Numbered from the stretch's first letter, positions 16,853 to 25,182 are shown. The stretch is DNA of 64,000 nucleotides from Pseudomonadota bacterium (GCA_023451375.1 JAEXZS010000004.1:71093-135092); one strand, 5' to 3'. The notes: generated by a model from the sequence alone, not told the origin. Program-made: numbers and translations.

Positions 16853-17650
16853 ATGCCTGCACCTGCTCCACGGCGCGCCCTGACCGGCGCGCAGATCGAA
16901 CAATTCGTCACCGACGGCTTTGTCCGCATCGATGACGCCTTCCCAGGATTCCTCGCCGACCAGGCTCGTGACCTGCTCTGGCGCGACCTGGGGCTCGACC
17001 CCGGCGATCCTTCAGGTTGGACCCAGTCCGTGGTCCGACTGGGAATGTACACACAGCCGCCCTTTGTGGCGGCGGCCAACACGCCGGTCCTTCACGCCGC
17101 TTTCGACCAGCTCGCTGGCCCAGGTCATTGGCGGCCATGCCGCGCCATGGGAACCTTCCCCGTGCGCTTTCCTTCGCCCGACGATCCCGGCGACGCCGGC
17201 TGGCACATCGACGTCAGCTTCGGCCAGGACGAGCCGAATTTCCTCGACTGGCGCGCCAATATCCGTTCGCGCGGCCGGCTTCTGCTGATGCTGTTCCTGT
17301 TCTCCGATGTTGGAGAGGAGGACGCGCCGACCCGCATCCGGATCGGCTCACACCGGGACATCGCGCGACGCCTGGCCCCGGCGGGCGAGAACGGTCTGAC
17401 GCTGGGCGAGTTGGCGGCCACGGGCTTCGCCGAAAGCGCGCACCGACCCGAGGCTCTGGCCATCGGCCCGGCGGGGACGGTCTATCTCTGCCATCCCTTC
17501 CTGGTTCATGCCGCCCAACCGCATCGCGGAACCCAGCCGCGCTTCATGGCCCAGCCGCCGCTGCTGCCCGCCGACTGGCCTGACGGCGGGGTCGATCCCG
17601 CCTGCCCTATCGGCCGGGCCGTTCAGGACGCCCTGACCACGCCTGGCTGA
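16853..17650 (+). CDS. Phytanoyl-CoA dioxygenase family protein
   Basis: A 265-residue Fe(II)/2-oxoglutarate-dependent oxygenase of the PhyH group. The iron ligands are H118 and D120 in WHIDVSF and distal H219 in FLVHAAQ; R230 in TQPRFMAQ fits the 2-oxoglutarate anchor. The N-terminus has the family pattern QIEQFVTDGFVRIDDAFP. PhyH-like bacterial enzymes hydroxylate diverse small molecules and the substrate here is unknown. The gene stands alone between divergently and convergently arranged neighbours. Confidence 0.88.
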   Translation: MPAPAPRRALTGAQIEQFVTDGFVRIDDAFPGFLADQARDLLWRDLGLDPGDPSGWTQSVVRLGMYTQPPFVAAANTPVLHAAFDQLAGPGHWRPCRAMGTFPVRFPSPDDPGDAGWHIDVSFGQDEPNFLDWRANIRSRGRLLLMLFLFSDVGEEDAPTRIRIGSHRDIARRLAPAGENGLTLGELAATGFAESAHRPEALAIGPAGTVYLCHPFLVHAAQPHRGTQPRFMAQPPLLPADWPDGGVDPACPIGRAVQDALTTPG

Positions 17651-17652
17651 AC

Positions 17653-18072
17653 CTACCACTCGGCCTCGGCCTGCGCTTCTTCGCCGCCGGCGAGGCCGGG
17701 AACGGCGATGCAGCGCTGGCGCGTGCCGCCGCCCGGCGCCGGCTCGACACGCGGGGCGACCGAGCTCACCGTCGTCCCGTCGGCGGCGTAAGTGGCCAGG
17801 AACTGACAGCCGGTCTGCAGATCGGTCAGCACATAGACCCCCGGCTTGTCCGTCGCCGTCTTCGACAGGGTGGCGCCGATCGCGGCCTGCAGGGCGCCGG
17901 CCGGATTCTCGATGATCTGCTGCGCCTGGACGGACCGGCTGTTGATCGCCTCGGCCGTGGCCTGGGCCGTGGCGGCCGTATCCTGAATCTCCTGCAGGGC
18001 GGAGGTGTCGATCTCACAGGCCGAGACGGCGAGCGCGAGCGCGGGAACGGCGAGGACGGTCAGGATTTTCAT
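17653..18072 (-). CDS. Predicted lipoprotein of unknown function
   Basis: A 139-residue protein with a lipoprotein signal peptide ending AVSAC (C19). Residues 25-60 are an alanine/glutamine-rich helix (TAATAQATAEAIN), followed by a segment with two cysteines (TGCQFLATYA and RQRCIAV) that could form a disulfide in the periplasm. I chose ATG 18072 since it opens with the signal peptide. I do not recognise a named family. It ends 3 bases from the convergent PhyH gene. Confidence 0.75.
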   Translation of the reverse strand: MKILTVLAVPALALAVSACEIDTSALQEIQDTAATAQATAEAINSRSVQAQQIIENPAGALQAAIGATLSKTATDKPGVYVLTDLQTGCQFLATYAADGTTVSSVAPRVEPAPGGGTRQRCIAVPGLAGGEEAQAEAEW

Positions 18073-18176
18073 GCCGCCATCCTGCCCGCCTCCCCGCCGC
18101 GTGTCAGTCAGACACAAGGTCTCATGCCGGCCCGCGCCTTGACCCCGCCCCCGCCGCATGGCCTTTGCGCCGCCTG

Positions 18177-19265
18177 ATGAAGACCGCCGACTTCGACTTC
18201 GACCTGCCCGAGGCGTGCATCGCCCTGCGCCCCGCCGATCCGCGCGATTCCGCCCGCCTGCTGGTGGTGAAGGAGGGCGCGCTGGATGACCGGATCATCC
18301 GCGACCTGCCCGACTTTCTGCGTCCCGGCGACGCTCTGGTCTTCAACGACACCCGCGTGATCCCCGCGCGCATGTCGGGCGTCCGGCAGCGCTCCGGTCC
18401 CGAAGGCGAGACCCTGACGGTCGAGGTCGAGGCCACCCTGCACCACCGCGACGCGCCGCACGTGTGGTCCGCCTTCATGAAGCCGGGCAAGCGCATCAAG
18501 GCCGGCGACCGCATCCGCTTCGGCGCCCACGGCGACGCCGCCTGCGAACTGGGCCGCCTGGACGCGACCGTGGAGTCCAAGGGCGATGACGGCCTGGTGA
18601 CGCTGAAGTTCGACCTGTCCGGCCCGGCGCTGGACGACGCCATCCGCGACGTCGGCGTCATGCCGCTGCCCCCCTATATCGCCGCCAAACGGCCCGAGGA
18701 CGATCGCGACCGGTCCGACTACCAGACCGTCTTCGCGGAGCACGACGGCTCGGTCGCCGCCCCCACCGCCGGCCTGCACTTCACCCCCGCCCTGCTCGAC
18801 GCGATCCGCGCCAGGGGCGTCTCGACCTACGCGGTGACATTGCACGTCGGCGCCGGCACCTTCCTGCCGGTCAAGGCCGACGACACGGCCGACCACAAGA
18901 TGCACTCCGAATGGGGCGAGGTGTCCGTCGAGACGGCCGAGGCCTTGAACGCCGTTCACGCCGCCGGCGGCCGAATCGTCTGCGTCGGCACCACCTCCCT
19001 GCGCCTGCTGGAAAGCGCCACGGGGGAGGACGGCGTGGTCCGCCCCTTCCACGGCGACACGGCCATCTTCATCACCCCGGGCTACCGCTTCCGCGCGGTC
19101 GACGTGCTGATGACCAACTTCCACCTGCCGAAGTCGACGCTGTTCATGTTGGTCAGCGCCTTCGCCGGGCTGGAGACTATGAAGACCGCCTACGCCCATG
19201 CGATCGAGGCCGGCTACCGCTTCTACTCCTACGGCGACGGCTCCCTGCTGTTCCGCGCCCCATGA
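18177..19265 (+). CDS. queA: S-adenosylmethionine:tRNA ribosyltransferase-isomerase QueA
   Basis: QueA adds the cyclopentene ring precursor from SAM to preQ1 in tRNA, forming epoxyqueuosine. The 362-residue protein shows DFDLPEACIALRPADPRD at the start, VFNDTRVIPARM, APTAGLHFTP, LHVGAGTFLPV and TNFHLPKSTLFMLVSAFAG, all family signatures. A TTG at 18165 is also in frame, but ATG 18177 gives the usual N-terminus. The stop overlaps the next gene's start as ATGA. In many bacteria tgt follows queA; here a nucleotidyltransferase-like gene does. Confidence 0.96.
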   Translation: MKTADFDFDLPEACIALRPADPRDSARLLVVKEGALDDRIIRDLPDFLRPGDALVFNDTRVIPARMSGVRQRSGPEGETLTVEVEATLHHRDAPHVWSAFMKPGKRIKAGDRIRFGAHGDAACELGRLDATVESKGDDGLVTLKFDLSGPALDDAIRDVGVMPLPPYIAAKRPEDDRDRSDYQTVFAEHDGSVAAPTAGLHFTPALLDAIRARGVSTYAVTLHVGAGTFLPVKADDTADHKMHSEWGEVSVETAEALNAVHAAGGRIVCVGTTSLRLLESATGEDGVVRPFHGDTAIFITPGYRFRAVDVLMTNFHLPKSTLFMLVSAFAGLETMKTAYAHAIEAGYRFYSYGDGSLLFRAP

Positions 19266-19729
19266 CCGACGGCCTGGCCGCCACGCTTGAGGTCCTGGCG
19301 ACGGCCGCGCGCGACCTGCGCGGGCCCTGGTGGGTGTTCGGCGGCGCGGCCATGGCGCTGGCAGGGCTGGAGGATCTGGCAACGCCCGACGTCGATGTGC
19401 TGGCCGCGCCCGACGACGCGCGCCGGCTGATCGCGACCCTGGGCGGCTCGGTGGTCGAGGATCCCGGTCACGGCCTGTTCCGCTCCCGCGTCTTCGGCAA
19501 GGCCTCTACCACCCCCGTCCCGATCGAGGTGATGGCCGACATGGACGTGCGCGCCGGAACGGAGTGGACCCGCGTCGCCTTCGCTACCCGGCTGTCGGTC
19601 GCGCTGGACGCTGGGCCGGTCTTCATCCCGACCATCGACGAGCAAATCGCCACCTGCCGCCTGTTCGGCCGCCCGAAGGACCTCCAGCGCGCCGCGCGGC
19701 TGGAGATTCTGCGGAGCCGGTCTCAGTAG
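19262..19729 (+). CDS. Nucleotidyltransferase-like protein coupled to queA
   Basis: A 155-residue protein resembling the minimal nucleotidyltransferase fold. WVFGGAAMALAGLEDLATPDVDVLA matches the G-G then D-x-D metal motif, and VPIEVMADMDV supplies a possible third acidic residue. Related proteins include AbiEii/MNT-like toxins and unknown housekeeping proteins; I cannot place it further. The start overlaps the queA stop by 4 bases, so it is translated with queA. Its last 7 bases overlap the convergent PBP1A gene. A role in tRNA biology is a guess from context. Confidence 0.65.
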   Translation: MTDGLAATLEVLATAARDLRGPWWVFGGAAMALAGLEDLATPDVDVLAAPDDARRLIATLGGSVVEDPGHGLFRSRVFGKASTTPVPIEVMADMDVRAGTEWTRVAFATRLSVALDAGPVFIPTIDEQIATCRLFGRPKDLQRAARLEILRSRSQ

Positions 19730-22143
19730 AGGCCGCTCAGGTCCTCGGCGGGCTCCCGCTTCGGCGGCGGCGGCGCTGATGGCGGCGGCGGCGCGGTCCC
19801 AGCGGCCGCGGCGGCGGCCTCCTGCTCGCGACGGATCACGTCATAGTAGTTCTGCGGCCCCTGCGGGATCACCGGCGCCTGCACCGGCGGCGGCGCCTGG
19901 CGCTCGGTGCCCGGACGGAAGGCTTCCTCGATGCCGTTGACCGTGCGGAACACCGCGTTCTTGGGCCGCACGAAGGGCCGCGCCGGCCGCTCCTCCAGCG
20001 CCGTCTGCATGAACTGGGTGAAGACCGGCACCGCCGCCGTCGAGCCCGTCTCGCCGTAACCCAGCGGCCGGTTGTCGTCGAAGCCGATGAAGACCCCCAC
20101 CACGATGTCGGTGGTGAAGCCCACGAACCAGGCCGAGCGGTACTCGTTGGTCGTGCCCGTCTTCCCCGCGACCCAGCGGCCCAGGCCCCGCGCGCTGGCG
20201 GCCGTGCCGCGCTGGATCACGCCCTCCAGCATCGAGCTGATCTGATAGGCGGTGATCGGGTCGATCACCTGCGTCCCGCGCGGCTGCAGCCGGGGCGATT
20301 CCTGGCCGGAGAAGCCGCGTCCGCATTCGCGGCACTGGCGGCTGTCGGCCTTGAAGATGGTCTCGCCGTTCCGGTCCTGGACGTAGTCGATCAGATACGG
20401 GTTCACGCGTCGGCCGCCGTTGGCGAAGGCGGCGTAGCCGGCGGTGATGTCCAGCGGGGTCACCTCGCCGGCGCCCAGCGACACCGACAGGTTCGGCGTG
20501 AGGCCCGGCAGGCCCATCCGCTCCGACTGCTCGACGATCTTCTTCATGCCCACATCCTGGGCCAGGCGCACCGTCATCACATTGCGCGACAGCTCCAGCC
20601 CCCGGCGCAGCGTCTGCGGCCCGTAGTATTCGCGGCTGTAGTTCTCGGGCGTCCAGCGCTGGCCGTTCGGTCCGCCGGCGAAGCTGATCGGCGCGTCCAA
20701 CACGATCGAGGCCGGGGTGAAGTCGCCCTCCAGCGCCGTCGCATAGACGAAGGGCTTGAAGGCCGAGCCCGGCTGCCGCTTGGCCTGGGTCGCGCGGTTG
20801 AAGCTGCTCAGCGCGTAGGAATAGCCGCCCACCATCGCCAGCACCCGGCCCGACTGCGGCTCGATCGCCACCAGGGCGCCGTTCACGCGCGGCACCTGCT
20901 TCAGCGCGTACTGGCCGCCGGTCTTCTGCACATGGATCAGGTCGCCCCGCTCCAGCCGGCGGTTGGCGTTGGCCCAGACCGCGTCGGCAGCGATCAGCGT
21001 GCCGGTCTCGTCGCCCCGAGCGGTGCGGATGCGCACCGTATCGCCGCTGACGCTCTCGACCGCCGCCACTTCCCAGGCGCGACGCTCGGGCGGTGTCTTC
21101 TGCTGCTCCAGCGCCTCTTCCTGCCAGCCCTCGGCGAAATCGGTCTCGCCCCAGGCCCCGCGCCAGCCGTGGCGCCGGTCATAGTTCTCCAGCCCCTGCA
21201 TCAGTGCCTCGCGCGCCGCCGTCTGCAGCGTCGGGTCCAGCGTCGTGCGCATGTAGAAGCCGCCGGCGCGCAGCTGCTCGCCGAACTGCGGATTGGCGCT
21301 GGCCTGGCGGCGCGCCTCCTCGACGAAGAAGTCCGCGTCCTTGTATTCGGCGCGCTGCGGCGCGTCGCGGGTGTTCAGGGGCGTGGCGCGCGCCTGCTGC
21401 AGCTCGGCCTCCGTCAGCCAGCCGCTCTGCTCCATCTCGCCCAGCACCCAGTCGCGCCGGCCCTTGGCTGCGCCGGGGTGACGCTTCGGATGATAGTTGT
21501 TCGGCCCCTTCGGCAGGGCCGCCAGGAAGGCCGCCTCGTCCGGCTTCAGCTGGCTCAGCGACTTGCCGAAATAGTTGTAGGCGGCCGAGGCGATGCCGTA
21601 CGACCGATAGCCCAGGAAGATCTCGTTCAGATACAGTTCGAGGATCTGCTCCTTCGACAGCGTCGCCTCCAGCCGGTTGGCCAGGATGGCTTCCTTCAGC
21701 TTGCGGTTCAGGCTGGTCTCATTGGTCAGCAGGACGTTCTTGGCCACCTGCTGCGTGATGGTCGAACCGCCCTCCAGCCGCCGGCCCGAGGCCAGGTTGA
21801 AGACGTTCTTGATCGAGGCGCGGGCGATGCCCGACACGTCGATGCCGCCGTGCTGGAAGAAGTTGCGGTCCTCGGCGGCCAGGAAGGCGTGGATCACCGG
21901 CTCGGGGATCTGGTCGTAGGAGACGTAGATCCGCCGCTCGTCCGAGAACTCCCCGATCAGGGTGCCGTCGCCGGCATAGACCCGCGTCGCCGTCGGCGGG
22001 CGATAGTCGGCCAGCTCGGACGCGTCGGGCAGGTCGTGGAACAGCCAGGCCGCATAGACCGCGACCACCAGGCCGGCCAGGGCGATCGCGCCCAGCAGGA
22101 CCATCCCGGCCCAGACGAACCAGCGTTCGGCAATCTTCACCAT
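19723..22143 (-). CDS. mrcA: Penicillin-binding protein 1A
   Basis: A bifunctional peptidoglycan glycosyltransferase/transpeptidase of 806 residues. A membrane anchor lies at about residues 10-32; the glycosyltransferase glutamate is E91 in AAEDRNFFQHGG; the transpeptidase serine is S460 in QPGSAFKP, with SRN (ELSRNVM) and KTGT (VAGKTGTTNEY) later. An OB-like insert lies between the two domains, and the last 80 residues are proline/alanine-rich. I chose ATG 22143; a longer frame upstream lacks a ribosome site. It is divergent from ohr. Confidence 0.95.
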   Translation of the reverse strand: MVKIAERWFVWAGMVLLGAIALAGLVVAVYAAWLFHDLPDASELADYRPPTATRVYAGDGTLIGEFSDERRIYVSYDQIPEPVIHAFLAAEDRNFFQHGGIDVSGIARASIKNVFNLASGRRLEGGSTITQQVAKNVLLTNETSLNRKLKEAILANRLEATLSKEQILELYLNEIFLGYRSYGIASAAYNYFGKSLSQLKPDEAAFLAALPKGPNNYHPKRHPGAAKGRRDWVLGEMEQSGWLTEAELQQARATPLNTRDAPQRAEYKDADFFVEEARRQASANPQFGEQLRAGGFYMRTTLDPTLQTAAREALMQGLENYDRRHGWRGAWGETDFAEGWQEEALEQQKTPPERRAWEVAAVESVSGDTVRIRTARGDETGTLIAADAVWANANRRLERGDLIHVQKTGGQYALKQVPRVNGALVAIEPQSGRVLAMVGGYSYALSSFNRATQAKRQPGSAFKPFVYATALEGDFTPASIVLDAPISFAGGPNGQRWTPENYSREYYGPQTLRRGLELSRNVMTVRLAQDVGMKKIVEQSERMGLPGLTPNLSVSLGAGEVTPLDITAGYAAFANGGRRVNPYLIDYVQDRNGETIFKADSRQCRECGRGFSGQESPRLQPRGTQVIDPITAYQISSMLEGVIQRGTAASARGLGRWVAGKTGTTNEYRSAWFVGFTTDIVVGVFIGFDDNRPLGYGETGSTAAVPVFTQFMQTALEERPARPFVRPKNAVFRTVNGIEEAFRPGTERQAPPPVQAPVIPQGPQNYYDVIRREQEAAAAAAGTAPPPPSAPPPPKREPAEDLSGLY

Positions 22144-22278
22144 GCACTCCGACAGACGCGCCCCGAACGGCTGCTTTAGCCCGCGTCGCCCCCAAAGCGC
22201 TAGGGCGACGATGCAACGCCCCTTCCTCCTCGCCCGCCAGCCCCCATATCGCAAGCCTCACCGCAAAGGAGCCTGCCC

Positions 22279-22707
22279 ATGGAAGTCCTGTACCGCGCCC
22301 AGTCCACCGCCTCGGGCGGCGGCCGTGAAGACGGCCGTTCCGCCACCGACGACGGCAAGATCGACGTCAAGCTGTCCACGCCCAGGGAGATGGGCGGCAA
22401 GGGCGGCGACGGCACCAACCCCGAGCAGCTGTTCGCCACCGGCTACGCCGCCTGCTACCTGGGCGCCCTGCGTCTGGTCAGCGGCAAGGCCGGCACGCCC
22501 GTCGGCCCCGACACCAAGGTCACCGCCGGCGTCGGCTTCGGCAAGAACACCAGGGGCGAAGGCTTCAACCTGGATGTCGACCTGACCGTCACCGACCACG
22601 GCCTGGAACAGTCCGTCATCGACGACCTGATCCAGAAGGCCCATCAGGTCTGCCCCTACTCCAACGCCACCCGCGGCAACGTGGATGTGCGCCTGAGCGC
22701 TGGCTAA
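22279..22707 (+). CDS. ohr: Organic hydroperoxide resistance protein Ohr
   Basis: A thiol peroxidase of the Ohr/OsmC family that reduces organic and fatty-acid hydroperoxides in the cytoplasm. The 142-residue protein has the redox cysteines C59 (GTNPEQLFATGYAACYLGAL) and C125 (AHQVCPYSNATRGN). AAAGGAG precedes ATG 22279. The usual neighbour, the MarR-type regulator OhrR, is absent here, and I see no OhrR palindrome in the 135-base divergent region. Confidence 0.94.
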   Translation: MEVLYRAQSTASGGGREDGRSATDDGKIDVKLSTPREMGGKGGDGTNPEQLFATGYAACYLGALRLVSGKAGTPVGPDTKVTAGVGFGKNTRGEGFNLDVDLTVTDHGLEQSVIDDLIQKAHQVCPYSNATRGNVDVRLSAG

Positions 22708-22715
22708 CCCCACCT

Positions 22716-22840
22716 CCGCTCATCCCGGCGAAAGCCGGGACCCAGTGCTTTAGGCGATGGCTACGTGTCCTTCTCGAGGTCGTCGTCCAACGCACTGCCG
22801 CCCAAAAGAACTGGGTCCCGGCTTTCGCCGGGATGAGCGG
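22716..22840. repeat. Palindromic intergenic repeat, family B, copy 1
   Basis: Arms 22716-22746 and 22810-22840 are perfect 31-base inverted complements around a 63-base spacer. The outer end CCGCTCATCCCGGCGAA is shared with copy 2 at 23890. It starts 9 bases after the ohr stop and could terminate or protect the ohr transcript. Confidence 0.85.
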
Positions 22841-22878
22841 GGTTTAAGTGTCCCCTCGCCTGCGCTAATCGCACACCC

Positions 22879-23883
22879 ATGACCTCCCCGCTCGACGCCT
22901 CCCCCGATCCGCTGCTGACGCTGGAACCCCACCGCCGCGTGACCCTGCGCGAGGCCTTCGGGATCGACAGCGACATGACCGTGCCGGCCTTCACCGAGCG
23001 CGACAGCCATGTGCCCGAGATCGACGACGCCTACCGTTTCGATCCCCAGACCACGATCGCCATCTGCGCCGGCTTCGCCTTCGACCGCCGCGTCATGGTC
23101 CAGGGCTATCACGGCACCGGCAAGTCGACCCACATCGAACAGGTCGCCGCCCGCCTGAACTGGCCGCTGGTCCGCATCAACCTGGACAGCCACGTCAGCC
23201 GCATCGACCTGGTCGGCAAGGACGCCATCGTCCTTAAGGACGGCAAGCAGATCACCGAGTTCCGCGAGGGCATCCTGCCCTGGGCCCTGCAGCGCCCCGT
23301 CGCCCTGGTGTTCGACGAATACGACGCCGGCCGCCCAGACGTGATGTTCGTCATCCAGCGCGTGTTGGAGGCGCAAGGCCGCCTGACCCTGCTGGACCAG
23401 AACCGCGTCATCCGCCCCAACAAGCATTTCCGCCTGTTCGCCACGACCAATACCATCGGCCTAGGCGACACCACGGGCCTGTACCACGGTGCCCAGCAGA
23501 TCAATCAGGCCCAGCTGGACCGCTGGAACATCGTCACGACGCTGAACTACCTCGACCACGACGTCGAGGCCGAGATCGTCGCCGCCAAGGTGCCCGAGTG
23601 GAAGGACGCCGACGGCCGCCGCCGCATCGCCGCCATGGTCCGCGTCGCCGACATGACCCGCAACGCCTTCATGAACGGCGACATCTCCACCGTCATGTCG
23701 CCCCGCACCGTCATCACCTGGGCCCAGAACGCCATCATCTTCGGCGGCGACGTCGCCCTCAGCTTCCGCCTCACCTTCCTGAACAAGTGCGACGAACTGG
23801 AACGGCCGACCATAGCGGAGTTCTACCAGCGGGCGTTCGGGGAGGATTTGCCCGAGGCGGCGACGCGAGTGAAGGTGGGTTAA
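22879..23883 (+). CDS. cobS: Cobaltochelatase CobS-type AAA+ ATPase
   Basis: CobS is the ATPase subunit of the aerobic cobaltochelatase CobNST, which inserts Co2+ into hydrogenobyrinate a,c-diamide for B12. The 334-residue protein has Walker A in GYHGTGKST (K82), Walker B in ALVFDEYDAGRPDV and sensor region FRLFATTNTIGLGDTTGLYHGAQQ, plus the family-specific N-terminus. CobT, its usual downstream partner, is not adjacent: a palindromic repeat and a GIY-YIG gene follow instead. No cobalamin riboswitch is visible upstream. Confidence 0.93.
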   Translation: MTSPLDASPDPLLTLEPHRRVTLREAFGIDSDMTVPAFTERDSHVPEIDDAYRFDPQTTIAICAGFAFDRRVMVQGYHGTGKSTHIEQVAARLNWPLVRINLDSHVSRIDLVGKDAIVLKDGKQITEFREGILPWALQRPVALVFDEYDAGRPDVMFVIQRVLEAQGRLTLLDQNRVIRPNKHFRLFATTNTIGLGDTTGLYHGAQQINQAQLDRWNIVTTLNYLDHDVEAEIVAAKVPEWKDADGRRRIAAMVRVADMTRNAFMNGDISTVMSPRTVITWAQNAIIFGGDVALSFRLTFLNKCDELERPTIAEFYQRAFGEDLPEAATRVKVG

Positions 23884-23889
23884 CCCTCT

Positions 23890-24006
23890 CCGCTCATCCC
23901 GGCGAATGCCGGGATCCAGATCCACACTCCAACCCGTCCGGCGGCCCTCCTTACAATCTGAAGGCGAGTCTGTAATCTGGATCCCGGCATTCGCCGGGAT
24001 GAGCGG
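23890..24006. repeat. Palindromic intergenic repeat, family B, copy 2
   Basis: Arms 23890-23921 and 23975-24006 are perfect 32-base inverted complements around a 53-base spacer. It begins 6 bases after the cobS stop and ends 15 bases before the GIY-YIG gene, whose ribosome binding site directly follows the right arm. The two family B copies therefore bracket cobS. Confidence 0.87.
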
Positions 24007-24021
24007 GTTGGAGGGGCGTTG

Positions 24022-24351
24022 ATGGCCAAACAGGCTTGGGCCATGCGCCGCGACGACGCTCCAGTCGGCTTCTGGGTCTACATCATGGCCAACCGGCGCA
24101 ACGGTGCGATTTACACCGGCAATACGGATGACCTTGCCCGACGCGTTCATCAACACCGCGAAGGACGCATCGCCGGCTTCACCCAACGCTACAGCTGCAA
24201 GACGCTGGTCTGGGCCGAATGCCACGAAAGTCGCGACGCCGCCTTCCGTCGCGAACGCGCGATCAAGGAATGGCGTCGGTCGTGGAAGCTGATGCTGATC
24301 GAAGAGCGCAACCCGACATGGCGGGACATGCTGCTGGACTATGTGAGTTGA
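24022..24351 (+). CDS. Small GIY-YIG nuclease family protein
   Basis: A 109-residue protein consisting almost entirely of one GIY-YIG domain: VYIM (Y20) and IYTGNTDDLARRVHQH (Y31, R40/R41) form the strand pair and helix, and E78 in FRRERAIKEW is the metal-binding glutamate. Stand-alone proteins of this size (UPF0213-like) are common in alphaproteobacteria and have no settled role. ATG 24022 has GGAGGGG about 6 bases upstream, directly beyond a palindromic repeat arm. The placement beside two family B palindromes suggests, but does not prove, a link with those repeats. Confidence 0.87.
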   Translation: MAKQAWAMRRDDAPVGFWVYIMANRRNGAIYTGNTDDLARRVHQHREGRIAGFTQRYSCKTLVWAECHESRDAAFRRERAIKEWRRSWKLMLIEERNPTWRDMLLDYVS

Positions 24352-24355
24352 GGGA

Positions 24356-24931
24356 TCACCCTCTCTCCCCGTTCCGCCAGCTCCCCGCCGCCATCGTTCG
24401 CGCCACATCCCGCACGCCTTCCGGCCAGCCCTCCACCGCCGCGTCGAACGCCGTCCAGTCGCCGGCGAACAGCATGCGCGTCGCCTCCTCGTAGTTGGGC
24501 AGGTCGCCGGCCATGGCGGTCATGAAGCGATAGGTCGCCTCGCGCGCCCGGCGCACGCGGTCCGGTCCCTCGGCCTCCCGCATGGCGGCCTCGACGATCC
24601 GTCGCAGCGCCGCCGAGGCGCCGCCCGGCTGGCCGGCCAGCCAGTCCCAGTGGCGCGGCAGCAGCGTCACCTCCCGCGCCGTGACCCCCAGCTTCGGCCG
24701 CCCCGGCCCCTTCCGGGTTTCCGGCGCCTCGGGCAACCGGGCCAGCGCCGCTTCCAGGTCGCCGCGCAAGTCGAACTCGGCCGTCCGTCCCGTCGCCAGG
24801 TCGAAGACCAGCACGTCGTCGCCCGCGTCGGCGGCGGCCTTGACGGCAGGCAACACTTCGCGCGGCGCGCCCCGGGCGATCAGGCGGGCGCCGGAAAAGG
24901 CGGCGCAGTCCATGTCGAAGGTCGGGGTCAT
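24356..24931 (-). CDS. DUF2239 family protein with ribbon-helix-helix-like segment
   Basis: A 191-residue member of DUF2239. Residues 1-65 form an alpha/beta region (AFSGARLIARGAPREVLPAVKAA), followed by a basic linker KGPGRPKLG resembling an AT-hook. Residues 84-118 read like a ribbon-helix-helix DNA-binding unit: strand REVTLL, helix PRHWDWLAGQ, turn PGGAS and helix AALRRIVEAAM. The C-terminal 70 residues are helical. The family has no established function; a DNA-binding role is my inference, strengthened by direct repeats overlapping its own promoter. GGAG precedes ATG 24931. Confidence 0.82.
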   Translation of the reverse strand: MTPTFDMDCAAFSGARLIARGAPREVLPAVKAAADAGDDVLVFDLATGRTAEFDLRGDLEAALARLPEAPETRKGPGRPKLGVTAREVTLLPRHWDWLAGQPGGASAALRRIVEAAMREAEGPDRVRRAREATYRFMTAMAGDLPNYEEATRMLFAGDWTAFDAAVEGWPEGVRDVARTMAAGSWRNGERG

Positions 24932-24957
24932 GGGTGGTCTCCGTGGGTAGCGGCGAC

Positions 24958-24998
24958 GATTTACCCGGATGATTTAGACGAGTCAATATTACCCGGAT
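24958..24998 (-). promoter_or_regulatory. Candidate promoter and direct-repeat operator of the DUF2239 gene
   Basis: On the minus strand TTGACT (24981-24986) and TAAATC (24958-24963) are separated by exactly 17 bases, a good sigma-70-type promoter ending about 27 bases before the start codon. The sequence TTACCCGGAT occurs twice in the same orientation on the plus strand, at 24961-24970 overlapping the -10 and at 24989-24998 just outside the -35, 28 bases apart. The stretch is much AT-richer than its surroundings. This layout fits repression by a cooperatively binding protein. Confidence 0.55.
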
Positions 24999-25020
24999 AT
25001 ATACGTCCCGGTTTCGCATC

Positions 25021-25182
25021 CGTCTCCTCCCCATCACCTGCGATGGGGAGGAGGACCGCCGCCGCAGGCGGTGGTGGAGGGGCTCTTGAAGTTCGCACCG
25101 CCCCGACCGTCCTGAAGAACCCCTCCGTCTCGACGCTGCGCGTCGATCCACCTCCCCATGGCAAAGCCATGGGGAGGAGACG
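25021..25182. repeat. Compound palindromic repeat, family C
   Basis: The outer 14 bases (25021-25034 and 25169-25182) are perfect inverted complements. Each end also folds alone: 25151-25162 pairs with 25166-25177 around AAA (12 base pairs), and CTCCCCAT/ATGGGGAG pairs within 25026-25051. A further CCGCC-rich inner arm lies at about 25056-25078. The whole would make a cruciform or branched hairpin. It shares no arm sequence with families A and B. Confidence 0.75.

Noticed and set aside
22841..22878. Cobalamin riboswitch before cobS
   Set aside because: Only 38 bases separate the repeat from cobS and no B12-box-like sequence is present; the nested fold at 25345-25503 also lacks it.
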